From Pontibacter roseus DSM 17521 (lineage in GTDB: Bacteria; Bacteroidota; Bacteroidia; Cytophagales; Hymenobacteraceae), in NCBI RefSeq assembly GCF_000373265.1, contig NZ_KB890768.1, positions 1 to 64,000 on the forward strand: DNA of 64,000 nt, given 5' to 3'. Below the pieces are notes generated by a model. That model searched no databases, was not told the origin of the DNA, and saw only the letters and a program-made list of their open reading frames with translations. A program made the position numbers and the translations under genes. Of this stretch, positions 26,059 through 35,138 are shown piece after piece (within the stretch, counting starts at the first letter, position 1; each line of letters begins with the position of its first letter).

Positions 26059-27216
26059 TTAAATTTTAAAAAAAATTTTAACCTTATTAATTATCCTTTG
26101 TAAAATACTAGGCCTATATTCTATATATGGTGACCACTCACTTAAAGATTTTCTTGGAGGTTTTTTAAATAACATTGATTGTTTGATAACCCTATCATAC
26201 TCTTCGCTTATCTTTAATACATCAAATTTATTTTTAACCCTAAGAATTACGCCCTGTTTCATATCTAGAAGCAGTTGATAATTATTACTTAACCTTTCTA
26301 TAATATTAGCATAAATAGATATGCTATTTTTATCAACCAAAAAGCCGCTTTGGCCTTCTTCAATAATATAGTCGGTTATTCCCTCTAATCTATTTGCAAT
26401 AGGGATTACACCATACTTCATAGTTTCAATTAATGTTAAACCGAAACCTTCAACTATGGAAGGAAATAACATTATATCCCATAAGCTAATTATAGGTTCA
26501 AGATTCTTATTTTCAATAAATCCATGGTATTTGTAAGATATCTTATTCTTATCTAGTAAACTAAGTAAAGCAGATTTATCGGGGCCATCTCCTACTATAT
26601 GAAAATCATATTCAATAGTTAAATTTTTAAGAATCTCAGGAATTATAAAAACCCTTTTATGACCATTATGAATCCTTCCTAAAAACCCAATCTGTAGCCT
26701 ATGCTTATCTACATTAATATTTCTGTTTGTAGCTAAACCCATGTCTACACCATGAGGTATAAGTTTTAGCTTACTTAATGCTTCTGGATATTTTTCTGTG
26801 AGCTTTTCTAATTGTATCGGGGATATACAAATTATTTGCGATACATACTCTAAATTAGTAATTACATATTTATAAACTCTAGGGGTATCGCTATTTACTT
26901 TTTGTATAATTTTAATATGATTAGGCAGAAAAGGAATACACGATATAGCTATAGGTGAATTATTGGGAAATAAAATATCGAATTTATTATTGATTAAATA
27001 TGAGATTAGTCGATTGGCTAGTTCCCTTTGATTATTAACTTTACTGAATTCTACTCCAATATTTATAAAAGAATCATCTTGCAAATCCATTGAAGAATCT
27101 CTTACTCCCAACCCAATAAGAGTAAAATTATAATGTGGTAAATATTCTTTTAAAGAACAGTAATGGGTATAGCCTCCACTTAGAATAGGCACACCGATAA
27201 AAGCAATTTTAAGCAC
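26059..27216 (-). CDS. glycosyltransferase family 4
   Basis: This 385-aa GT-B protein starts with IAFIGVPILSGGYTHYC. The donor domain has LQIGFLGRIHNGHKRVFIIPE (residue ~173), FHIVGDGPDKSALLSLLDK, and FPSIVEGFGLTLIETMKYGV, carrying the E-x7-E motif. It is very AT-rich. A 596-bp spacer separates it from the upstream gene, so it may start a new transcript. The following AsnB-like gene begins 6 nt after its stop. Confidence 0.88.
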   Translation of the reverse strand: MLKIAFIGVPILSGGYTHYCSLKEYLPHYNFTLIGLGVRDSSMDLQDDSFINIGVEFSKVNNQRELANRLISYLINNKFDILFPNNSPIAISCIPFLPNHIKIIQKVNSDTPRVYKYVITNLEYVSQIICISPIQLEKLTEKYPEALSKLKLIPHGVDMGLATNRNINVDKHRLQIGFLGRIHNGHKRVFIIPEILKNLTIEYDFHIVGDGPDKSALLSLLDKNKISYKYHGFIENKNLEPIISLWDIMLFPSIVEGFGLTLIETMKYGVIPIANRLEGITDYIIEEGQSGFLVDKNSISIYANIIERLSNNYQLLLDMKQGVILRVKNKFDVLKISEEYDRVIKQSMLFKKPPRKSLSEWSPYIEYRPSILQRIINKVKIFFKI

Positions 27217-27812
27217 AGTCGATTATATATCTTAAAACAATAACTTAATACATTGATTAAATCTGACCAAACATTTATTATACCTAACTCTTCATCAGCA
27301 AATTATTCAATAATTAAATTTTTAGAATAGTTAAGTATTAGTTTGATTTTTTCTATGTAAGAGTATAGCTATAGATAATTATTCTACTTATTAAGAGATT
27401 TAGATAAACAAACCCTACACGTAAGTGATAAACTTTCAGCTGTGCATCGCATTTAAAGTAAGTACCTCCTTAATGTTATAAATATTCTTAAAATTATCTG
27501 AAATCAAACCACTACCCCATATCATTCAAATATTAAATTATAGTGATGGCATCGACCTCACGCCATAAAGCACAGGCTTATACTTTATATTAAATGCTTA
27601 TGAAACGTGATGTATATCTTTCTTCAAAATTATACTTACCGTTAATGGATTAATAGCATAGCTCTATGTTGATGATAAGCGCAATCTTGCAATTATTGCC
27701 TTATCATTATTAATATTAATCACACTTTCAATATTTGATGGATTATATTTATTAACCCCAAGTGATTTCAGCGTTCTATTTATACTCATAATCAAATTTG
27801 GAGTAGTGCGTT
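27217..27812. other. 596-bp spacer inside the polysaccharide locus
   Basis: This is the longest gap in the locus. It is very AT-rich and contains no full-length gene. On the minus strand I see one 41-codon ORF (27664-27789) and a 22-codon ORF (27384-27452, with TCRVC) preceded by GGAGGT. Either could be remnants of a lost gene, or the whole gap may hold a leader and a promoter. No strong hairpin is visible. Confidence 0.45.
27664..27789 (-). CDS. short ORF (41 aa), possible gene remnant
   Basis: The peptide begins MSINRTLKSLGVNKYNPSNI and ends LRLSST. It starts 23 nt after the stop of the upstream glycosyltransferase gene, in the same direction, which is an operon-like spacing. I do not recognise the peptide, and there is no ribosome-binding site beyond A-rich sequence. 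It may be a true small gene, the start of a decayed gene, or chance in AT-rich DNA. Confidence 0.22.
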   Translation of the reverse strand: MSINRTLKSLGVNKYNPSNIESVININNDKAIIARLRLSST

Positions 27813-28724
27813 TTAATCAAATTTACGTAACTTTTTGTATTGTTTTTGCCCAAGTATAGAGATAAATAACTTGCCTAATACTTGTGGCCTGGAAACTCTA
27901 TGTAGGAAGGAAATCACAAAAGCATTTATCGCTTTCATGTTGAAGCCATTTAAAGCATAAAGTTCACCCAACCTTTCATGTAATTCACTCCACCTAGTTT
28001 TAGGGATAACTAAATCTGTTTTATATTTTTCTATAAAACGTTCAAGATATACTAGTTTATCACTATATATTTTACTCATAGTGTCTGTATGAACATAATA
28101 ATTCATTAAGACATTATCTACAAATGAGACTTTATACTTCTTACTAAGACGAAAATACATATCTATGTCCTCTCTAGACTTAAACATTTCATCAAAGCAA
28201 TCAATATTAAGAATAGCATGCTTCTTACATAAAACCATTGAGGGGGGGCCAATGTAATTCAAACCAAGAATTTTAGATAAATCACCTTTGTATTTTGGGA
28301 CAATAATTTTTTGATTACCCGTATTTTGGTCAATTTGTTTGAATGCACCATATACTAGAGCATAGTCTTCTGGTAAAGTTGCAAATTTATCAATTTGTAC
28401 TCTAATCTTATCATTAAGCCACTCATCGTCATCATCTAGAAATGCAAGGTATGTACCTTTAGATTCCTGTATTCCTGTATTACGAGCTGCTGATAATCCT
28501 TTGTTTTGATTATGTTCAATATATGTTACTAAACCACTCTTAATATAACTTTCCAATTTAAGCTTGGTCTTTATTCTATGCTCGTTATTGCCATTATTGT
28601 CATCAACTATTAAAATTTCAATATTTTTATAAGTTTGATTAATGACACTTTTTAACGCTCTTAAAATAAACTCTGATCTTTTATAAGTAGGAATAATAAC
28701 CGACACTAGTGGTTCATGACTCAT
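27813..28724 (-). CDS. glycosyltransferase family 2
   Basis: This 303-aa GT-A protein opens with PLVSVIIPTYKRSEFILRAL, then QTYKNIEILIVDDNNG. The metal-binding region reads YLAFLDDDDEWL (about residue 95) and a C-terminal GPPSMVLCKKHAIL segment follows. It overlaps the preceding gene by 4 nt. Its long C-terminal helical part resembles membrane-associated GT2 enzymes. Donor sugar not known. Confidence 0.9.
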   Translation of the reverse strand: MSHEPLVSVIIPTYKRSEFILRALKSVINQTYKNIEILIVDDNNGNNEHRIKTKLKLESYIKSGLVTYIEHNQNKGLSAARNTGIQESKGTYLAFLDDDDEWLNDKIRVQIDKFATLPEDYALVYGAFKQIDQNTGNQKIIVPKYKGDLSKILGLNYIGPPSMVLCKKHAILNIDCFDEMFKSREDIDMYFRLSKKYKVSFVDNVLMNYYVHTDTMSKIYSDKLVYLERFIEKYKTDLVIPKTRWSELHERLGELYALNGFNMKAINAFVISFLHRVSRPQVLGKLFISILGQKQYKKLRKFD

Positions 28725-30082
28725 TGTACTTCAATTAAAAATGAATTATGAATTTTAAAATATACTTGCTTGACCATTAAGTTTTGTACACTTAAAAACT
28801 TATTTTTTATGAAACTATGTTCAAATCCATAGAATTTCAATCCATGATATTTACTATTTTTAAAGAGGACAGAATTGAATTTTTTTGCAAATTCTTGTTT
28901 TAGCCTCATCTTTATAAACTTTGCTCTGATAAAATTTAATGATGGACTTATAGACTTATATTTATGCTTATCTTCGATTTTAGAATCAATTATTTTTAAT
29001 ATTGATTCAAAGCTGTCACCTTTGAAATTATAAAATAAATTAGTTAGTTTTTCAAAAGAGGCCGAATCTAATCTACTATGATTAAAACTTTTCAAGTTGT
29101 CCAAAATATTGAATACATCTTCATTTGAAGTTGCACGAATACCTAGTTGATTTGGTAGCCATATATCAAATTGCTCATCATGAAAAGGTTTAAAATTTAT
29201 AACTGGTTTACCAGCTAGGGTAGCCTCAATGGCCGTTGTGCAACCATCATGTATAATTGCATCAGCTCCTAAAATCCACGGACCGACCGAGCCATCATGA
29301 TTAACAATAATATTTTCTACACCTGAAAAAAGAGTTTTATAATAATCGTGGTTTTCGGAGGGATGTGGGCGATAAATAAAATATCTATCCGGGTATTTAA
29401 CCGCTAGATGGTGCGTTAAATTGATTATTGATACTAATTGCTTTGAAGAATAAGCGTAAAACCCTATTCTCTTAAGCCTTTTTTCTACATCTTTAGCTAT
29501 ATAATTTCCATTCTCAGAAAATACATGACTAATCCCTAATCCATGATTCGCTAAACCATAGTTTCCATTTATCAAAATGTAACTACTATATCTGCTCTTA
29601 ATTTGATTTGTTTCTTCATCAAAGTAACTGTTCCATTTCTTTTTATACAAATCAAATCTTGGATGCCCAGTTGTGGCAATATTTAGTCCTTCACTCCTAC
29701 TATAATCAACTTGTGCCTGAAATTCACCCCAAACACATATCCTATCATTTTCATCAAAAAAATCAAGACTATACTGACGTTTGAGCACATCTATCCAATC
29801 ATTCTCTCTACCCCCGAATACAGCTCCTTCTTCATGTAAGTAAATGATATCAAAGCCTCTTTCTTTAAGTATATTATACTTTTCTCCTGTTTCCAGGTCA
29901 GAACGTTTTGTAAATAAGTTTTTACCTATATACAGTCCACCATGTAAACTTGGCAATAGTGACATTAAAAAATCATGCTGCCCTATATAGATTTTATGAC
30001 CTTGACCTGATAATATAGATGCTAAAACAATTTTAAAATCTATCTCTCTATTAATTGTTTCAATTGGCAATAAAATATTCAT
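28721..30082 (-). CDS. surface carbohydrate biosynthesis protein (CDP-glycerol glycerophosphotransferase-like fold)
   Basis: This 453-aa protein matches my memory of the bacterial 'surface carbohydrate biosynthesis' family, found with nonulosonic acid genes. Features are IYLHEEGAVFGG (~residue 100), CVWGEFQAQVDY, TTGHPRFDLYKKKW, YFIYRPHPSENHDYY (~240), and DAIIHDGCTTAIEATLAGKPVI (~278), a pattern shared with CDP-glycerol/KpsS-like transferases with RPHP and H-x-C-T-T-x-x-E. It lies just after the flippase gene and two genes after pseI. It is a candidate for the pseudaminic acid transferase, by inference only. Confidence 0.75.
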   Translation of the reverse strand: MNILLPIETINREIDFKIVLASILSGQGHKIYIGQHDFLMSLLPSLHGGLYIGKNLFTKRSDLETGEKYNILKERGFDIIYLHEEGAVFGGRENDWIDVLKRQYSLDFFDENDRICVWGEFQAQVDYSRSEGLNIATTGHPRFDLYKKKWNSYFDEETNQIKSRYSSYILINGNYGLANHGLGISHVFSENGNYIAKDVEKRLKRIGFYAYSSKQLVSIINLTHHLAVKYPDRYFIYRPHPSENHDYYKTLFSGVENIIVNHDGSVGPWILGADAIIHDGCTTAIEATLAGKPVINFKPFHDEQFDIWLPNQLGIRATSNEDVFNILDNLKSFNHSRLDSASFEKLTNLFYNFKGDSFESILKIIDSKIEDKHKYKSISPSLNFIRAKFIKMRLKQEFAKKFNSVLFKNSKYHGLKFYGFEHSFIKNKFLSVQNLMVKQVYFKIHNSFLIEVQ

Positions 30083-30084
30083 AG

Positions 30085-31509
30085 TTACTTAAAAAGTAGT
30101 ATAATTTCGTTTATAATCTTTCTTTTAAGAAAGAAAATTATAAGTGCCGACAACACAAAAAAAGTCATGGAAAATAAACCTAATTGATAAATTTCATTTA
30201 ATTGCGCAAATCCTATTAAATAATTTGTAAATAGACCTACAGAAAAAATTATAATGAAATATGGCAAAATATCTACTAGTTGTTCAATTAGAGTATACTT
30301 TATTTTAAGACCAGCAAAGTGCATATCTATAATAGTCATCAAAGCTCCTCCACAAGTTATAGCAATTATAGTAGTTATAAATGAATAATTTATAAAGAAA
30401 AAAATTAGTGCAATCAACATAACTTTCCTGATAACTTCTAGTTTTAAATATAAACCTGCCAGCCCCTTAACTTTTAGCATGTTCCTATTTATTTGGGTTA
30501 AAGGCATAAAAAGCCCTCCAATTGCTAAGACTTTAAGAAAAGGAACCATGTCTAACCATTTATTTCCTAAAAGCATACTCACTATAATTTCTGCTTGAAA
30601 ATACATAAGAGTAGAAATCCCACATATTAAGGCAAAGGTTATTTGAATATTCTTAACGTAGAATGCTTTAAGTTTAGAATTATCATCTTGCAACTTAACC
30701 ATTGTTGGGTAAATACCAGATGCTATCGAATCAATTACTAATGAGCTAGGAGTCAATTGTAAATTTTTTGCCTTGGTATATAAACCTAATGGAGCTGGGG
30801 AGTAAAATTTAGCAAAAATTAAGTTCATTGATTGTACATAAATCCTGTTAAGATACCCTGCTATAAATAATTTTAAACCAAATCCATATAATGGCATTAA
30901 CAATCTCCAACTAAAATCCATAGATGGGATATACTTAACTCTAAACCAAAGTATAGTCACATATAACGCTGAGTTTACCAATTGCTGAGTAATAAGCGCA
31001 ACAACACCAAATCCCATATAAGCCATTAAGATACCTACAATAAAACTGATTAATGACGCAGGAATTCTCGCCTGACTAACTTTTTTTAAATTTAAATCTT
31101 TAACACTTTTTACAATTTGAATTAAAGCTAACGAATCAATGATTAGGCTTAATGCTTGTAATCTTATAAAGAAGGTTAAATTTTCGTACCCATAGAAATC
31201 TTGGATAATAGGGGCGGCGGTAAATAGAATTAGGTAGAATAAAATGGCTAAAATTAAATTCATCCAGAATACTGATGAATATTCGGCATCTGTTGCGCCT
31301 TGTTTTCTGATAAGTGCGTCTTTTAAACCACCATCGATAAATGAATTAGTTAATAGATAAAAAACATTGACTACGGCCAACACACCAAAATCCTCTGGAG
31401 AAAGAAGGCGAGCTAATATTATAGTCAATATAAAGCCTATTAGTTTTAAACTGATAGACTCCACAAAAGACCATTTTACATTACTTATTGTCGCTCTTTT
31501 CAAAGACAT
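30085..31509 (-). CDS. wzx: oligosaccharide flippase, Wzx/PST family
   Basis: This 474-aa protein has about twelve to fourteen hydrophobic segments and the typical opening of WzxC-like flippases: KWSFVESISLKLIGFILTIILAR, then LSPEDFGVLAVVNVF. VGILMAYMGFGVVALITQQL and PLGLYTKAKNLQLTPSSL follow, both usual PST landmarks. It should move undecaprenyl-PP-linked repeat units to the periplasmic face. The start is 55 nt downstream of pseI, the stop 2 nt before the next gene. Confidence 0.92.
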   Translation of the reverse strand: MSLKRATISNVKWSFVESISLKLIGFILTIILARLLSPEDFGVLAVVNVFYLLTNSFIDGGLKDALIRKQGATDAEYSSVFWMNLILAILFYLILFTAAPIIQDFYGYENLTFFIRLQALSLIIDSLALIQIVKSVKDLNLKKVSQARIPASLISFIVGILMAYMGFGVVALITQQLVNSALYVTILWFRVKYIPSMDFSWRLLMPLYGFGLKLFIAGYLNRIYVQSMNLIFAKFYSPAPLGLYTKAKNLQLTPSSLVIDSIASGIYPTMVKLQDDNSKLKAFYVKNIQITFALICGISTLMYFQAEIIVSMLLGNKWLDMVPFLKVLAIGGLFMPLTQINRNMLKVKGLAGLYLKLEVIRKVMLIALIFFFINYSFITTIIAITCGGALMTIIDMHFAGLKIKYTLIEQLVDILPYFIIIFSVGLFTNYLIGFAQLNEIYQLGLFSMTFFVLSALIIFFLKRKIINEIILLFK

Positions 31510-31564
31510 TATTATATTCTTCTAAAGTATATAGAGCCAAAACGTTATTATTAACTTAATGGTC

Positions 31565-32584
31565 CTACTCATAATCATAGGATAAAATGTCCTTTGTAAT
31601 AGGAGTGCCTGCCTTTACATTTCTATTTACTTTTTGACCAATAATTTCGGTATAATGCTTTGGGGCAAGACCATGCCCCGGCCTTACCGATTTAACATTC
31701 TCTGATGTAAATGGTTCTCCAGCTAGAATATCCTTAGTTGCAAATAGAGAGCGACGTTTAAGTTTGTTTTTCTCACTCACTTCATATGTTACCTTTCCAA
31801 GTGCGGCCTCTGTAGATCTCACAGCCTTTACCATTTCTGCAAACTCCTGGGGCTCCATTGAAAACGAAGAATCAGGCCCTCCTAAATTTCGGTCTAAGAT
31901 TAAATGTTTTTCGACTACTGTAGCTCCTAATGCTACTGCAACAGTTGGAACAATACTCCCCATTGTGTGATCTGAAACACCAACATTAACTCCGAATTTT
32001 TGCTTAAGATTAGGGATAGTCAGTAAATTTGCTCCCTCTATGGGAGCTGGATACTCGGAGGTGCATTTTAAGAGAGTTATATTCTCGTTACCGACGGATT
32101 TACAAGCTTCCAGTGCTAATTCAATATCTTTGATTTCGGCAACCCCTGTTGATATGATTACTGGCTTTCCTTTACTAGCTACATATTTAATCAGCGGAAT
32201 ATCAGTTATTTCAAAAGATGCAATCTTATATAATGGCACATCCATAGATTCAAGAAAATCGACTCCTTCTTTATCAAAAGGAGAAGAAAAGAAAACAAGA
32301 CCTAAATCTTCCGCTATTTTCTTTAGCTTAGGTTGCCACTCGTAAGGCATTGATGCTTGAGTATACAAGTCATATAGCCTTGTGCCTTTCCATAAACCTT
32401 CTTTTAGAGGCCCAAAATGCTCATTGTCAACATTAAGCGTAAGTGAGTCTGCTGTATATGTTTGAATTTTCACAGCATCTGCACCTGTTTTAGCTATTTC
32501 TTCTATCGTTTTAACTGCTAATGAGAAATCATTATTATGATTTGCGGAGAGTTCCGCTATTATGAAAACCTTGTTATTGTTCAT
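31565..32584 (-). CDS. pseI: pseudaminic acid synthase
   Basis: This 339-aa NeuB-family enzyme condenses 2,4-diacetamido-2,4,6-trideoxy-L-altrose with phosphoenolpyruvate to give pseudaminic acid. The barrel domain has FIIAELSANHNNDFSLAVK, DAVKIQTYTADSLTL and FFSSPFDKEGVDFL, and the C-terminal SAF domain runs from about residue 280 (RRSLFATKDILAGE). The ELSANHN and QTYTxDxxTL forms favour PseI over sialic or legionaminic acid synthases, as do all its neighbours. Its ATG overlaps the stop of the ATP-grasp gene by 4 nt. Confidence 0.95.
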   Translation of the reverse strand: MNNNKVFIIAELSANHNNDFSLAVKTIEEIAKTGADAVKIQTYTADSLTLNVDNEHFGPLKEGLWKGTRLYDLYTQASMPYEWQPKLKKIAEDLGLVFFSSPFDKEGVDFLESMDVPLYKIASFEITDIPLIKYVASKGKPVIISTGVAEIKDIELALEACKSVGNENITLLKCTSEYPAPIEGANLLTIPNLKQKFGVNVGVSDHTMGSIVPTVAVALGATVVEKHLILDRNLGGPDSSFSMEPQEFAEMVKAVRSTEAALGKVTYEVSEKNKLKRRSLFATKDILAGEPFTSENVKSVRPGHGLAPKHYTEIIGQKVNRNVKAGTPITKDILSYDYE

Positions 32585-33615
32585 ATTATATTCTTAGACT
32601 TAAAAAATTTTTTAGCCCTTTTATCAGTTAAATATGGCTTATGCACTTGGATTAAATCTAAATCAGGATTATGATTACCTTCAATAATCACAAAGCCATA
32701 ATCTGTAACTAGTATATCCCATCCTACATATTCGAAAATAGGATACTTAGCTAAAAAGGCTAACATTTCATCTTTAATTTGATTCCAATGTGGCAAAATA
32801 ATGCTTTCGAAACTAGCTTTACTATCAGGATGTAAATTACCTTGCAATAGCATACCATTACTAGCTCGGCTTAACCAAGGTGATAGTTTGCCTGTCTCAC
32901 AATCTATTAAAGAGACCATCCCGCCTTGAGAAAAATTATCAAATGGTATAGATCCAGACCAGCCTACTCTTAAAACGCCTGCAAAAATACTGGGTCTAGT
33001 ATTCTCGTCTACAAAAGTAACCAGGCGAATTGTGTTGATTGTTAAGGGGAATATCTTTGATAACTCTTTGTGTTGCTCATAATATTTAAATATTCCATAC
33101 TCACTCAAAGATTTGATTTGATTATGTAATGATCCTTCACTTAATATCTCGTTTTGAACTAAAATATTTTCTCCATCAAAATCTATAAACAATATACCTT
33201 GCCCTTTCCCTCCTTGCAGTGGTTTTAATACTAATTTGGTTTTAGAAAATATTTGTTTAAGAAAAATTTCATAATTATAATTTTCTTTAACTCCAAAAAT
33301 GCTTCCTTGATGTATTATTCCAAATAGCTCTGGAGTAGGGAGTTTGTCGTTTATAAATGAATAAAATAAAAACTTATCGTGTAATATTGGCCAGTAGTTT
33401 TGATTTGTATTTAAAGTGATTTTATACCTGATTGAATCAGGAAGATAATTGCACCAATTACTAAAATTGAGTTTATATAGAATTATGTTTTTGGTATCAA
33501 ACCCCTTACTCCATAAATAGAAAAGTTTGAATATATTTATTCTCCTTATAGAATGATTAAAAACATTTCTTTTTATAAAATCAGTATATGAAAATCTGGT
33601 AAGCTTTAATTTCAT
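32581..33615 (-). CDS. ATP-grasp protein embedded in the pseudaminic acid operon
   Basis: This 344-aa protein is a sugar-transfer-associated ATP-grasp member and keeps the nucleotide-binding loop LVLKPLQGGKGQGILF (about residues 132-147), NTIRLVTFVDENTRP (~213), SQGGMVSLIDCETG, and the metal site VIIEGNHNPDLDLIQ (~310). It overlaps pseG by 4 nt on one side and pseI by 4 nt on the other, so it is translated as part of the pathway. Pse biosynthesis needs no ATP-grasp step, so it may modify the sugar or an intermediate, for instance by adding an amine or acyl group. The reaction is unknown. Confidence 0.87.
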   Translation of the reverse strand: MKLKLTRFSYTDFIKRNVFNHSIRRINIFKLFYLWSKGFDTKNIILYKLNFSNWCNYLPDSIRYKITLNTNQNYWPILHDKFLFYSFINDKLPTPELFGIIHQGSIFGVKENYNYEIFLKQIFSKTKLVLKPLQGGKGQGILFIDFDGENILVQNEILSEGSLHNQIKSLSEYGIFKYYEQHKELSKIFPLTINTIRLVTFVDENTRPSIFAGVLRVGWSGSIPFDNFSQGGMVSLIDCETGKLSPWLSRASNGMLLQGNLHPDSKASFESIILPHWNQIKDEMLAFLAKYPIFEYVGWDILVTDYGFVIIEGNHNPDLDLIQVHKPYLTDKRAKKFFKSKNII

Positions 33616-34592
33616 ATGCTTTTATATTTTTCAAGCACAAAGTCTACAACTCTTTTTGCCCCATTTGAATCAATTGATTCCTGAGATACCCTATTGAATT
33701 TAATTCTTTCATCTTTCGAGATAAATTCAATCAATTCCTCTTTAAACTCCTTATTAAAATTTTTATCTACTGTTTTCCCACAATATTTGATAACTCCTAG
33801 CTCACGCCATTTTTGGGCATTTTTTATCTGGTTATCAGCAGTCGAAATGGCTATAACAGGTATACCTATTAATATAGATTCATTTAATGTCTGCCCCCCA
33901 TTTGTTATCATTAAGTCAGTTGAATACAAGTGCTTTATATAATTTTCACTTGAAACCAAATTTTTAAAACTTACTTTCTCATGAGCATCAATACGTTCTC
34001 TACTTTCTGCTTGTCCAAATACTGACACATTAGCATCAGGAAACACATTATGAACAATTTCTAATAGAGGAGCTATTTTCTGCTTATCAACAAAACCACC
34101 TAGCGAGATAGTGATATTTTCAATCTTATTTTTTACCAAATAATTAGGGAGTGACCAAAACTCATTTCTAAATAACATGTATTGAGGACCTTTTAATATA
34201 TAATTTGCTATTTCCGTTGGTAACTGTATAGAATCCCCATATATACTACCTACTACAACAATGCCATTCTGAATATATCTTAGCATAGCGTCTGTTATAG
34301 AAACGGGTAACTTAGATTTTGAAGAAAGACATGCTAACTGTGAGTTATCTATTTGATATGTATCAAAAACACTAATGTCGCTGGAAGCTATATGTTCAGC
34401 CGCTAGACTGTTTGTTTCCCAATCAACATATTCAATATCATATGGTAAATCTATCATTGATTTACTTCCTCTAATAAGAAATTTAATACTACACTCTTTA
34501 CTGGCAAAAGCATCCGCTAATGCTCGACACCTATTGACATGCCCTATACCAATATTTTGCCCGTACTCTGTCAAAAAAAGAACTTTGATCAC
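33612..34592 (-). CDS. pseG: UDP-2,4-diacetamido-2,4,6-trideoxy-beta-L-altropyranose hydrolase
   Basis: This 326-aa GT-B-fold hydrolase removes UDP before the condensation step. The N-domain has GIGHVNRCRALADAF, with the catalytic His equivalent (residue ~18), and SVFDTYQID follows. The C-domain has ITISLGGFVDKQ and MITNGGQTLNESILIGIPVIAI, matching PseG's UDP-binding region. It starts 6 nt after pseH and overlaps the ATP-grasp gene by 4 nt. AT-rich like its neighbours. Confidence 0.93.
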   Translation of the reverse strand: MIKVLFLTEYGQNIGIGHVNRCRALADAFASKECSIKFLIRGSKSMIDLPYDIEYVDWETNSLAAEHIASSDISVFDTYQIDNSQLACLSSKSKLPVSITDAMLRYIQNGIVVVGSIYGDSIQLPTEIANYILKGPQYMLFRNEFWSLPNYLVKNKIENITISLGGFVDKQKIAPLLEIVHNVFPDANVSVFGQAESRERIDAHEKVSFKNLVSSENYIKHLYSTDLMITNGGQTLNESILIGIPVIAISTADNQIKNAQKWRELGVIKYCGKTVDKNFNKEFKEELIEFISKDERIKFNRVSQESIDSNGAKRVVDFVLEKYKSI

Positions 34593-34598
34593 AAATAG

Positions 34599-35138
34599 CT
34601 ATTTTATCGCTTTTAGATAAGTACTTTTTAAAAGCCTCATTAAAATAAAGTCATCATTCTTTTGAGCATTTACCATTTTTTCAAATCCCAAAGCAAGATT
34701 TGATTCAAGCACTTTCGTATTATTTGTTTTATTCTTTGTGTATATCACTTCCTGATTGAGCTCAATGAACCAGTAATCGAATAATGAATATTTAGCTTTA
34801 CTACCAATACCTTTCCCCCTATATTGCTTTTCTCCAATTAGAGCGCCATATTCTGGCATTGTAGTTAGGTTTTTTATACTAAAGACTCCTATAGGGCCAT
34901 TACCTATTAACACAAGATCAATCCTGTCTAATTTATTGTAATTATTAACAAAATCTGTTTGTTCTTCTTCTCTTAACTTATTTTGCTGCTCAAAGAAGAT
35001 TAAATTATTAGGGTCGTTTCTCCAATTAACTATTGAAGGAGTATGAGCATGAGATATTAATTCCCATCTAGTCCCTTCAATAGGAATAAGCTGTGATAAC
35101 TTATCGATGCAAATCTGTTTTATTTTGCTCATGTACAT
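34599..35138 (-). CDS. pseH: UDP-4-amino-sugar N-acetyltransferase
   Basis: This 179-aa GNAT protein acetylates the 4-amino group of the PseC product. GNAT landmarks are WRNDPNNLIFF (substrate side), IGVFSIKNLTTMPEYGALIGEKQYRGKGIGSKA with the acetyl-CoA loop (R/Q-x-x-G-x-G/A) near residue 108, and the C-terminal VLESNLALGFEK. The start is uncertain: ATG at 35138 or 35132, both giving an unusual overlap of over 30 nt with the 3' end of pseF. Both reading frames look real. Confidence 0.88.
   Translation of the reverse strand: MYMSKIKQICIDKLSQLIPIEGTRWELISHAHTPSIVNWRNDPNNLIFFEQQNKLREEEQTDFVNNYNKLDRIDLVLIGNGPIGVFSIKNLTTMPEYGALIGEKQYRGKGIGSKAKYSLFDYWFIELNQEVIYTKNKTNNTKVLESNLALGFEKMVNAQKNDDFILMRLLKSTYLKAIK

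Noticed and set aside
31565..32584. sialic acid (NeuB) or legionaminic acid synthase
   Set aside because: The ELSANHN and QTYTxDxxTL forms and the presence of pseB, C, F, G and H argue for PseI. No NeuC or Leg-type genes are present.
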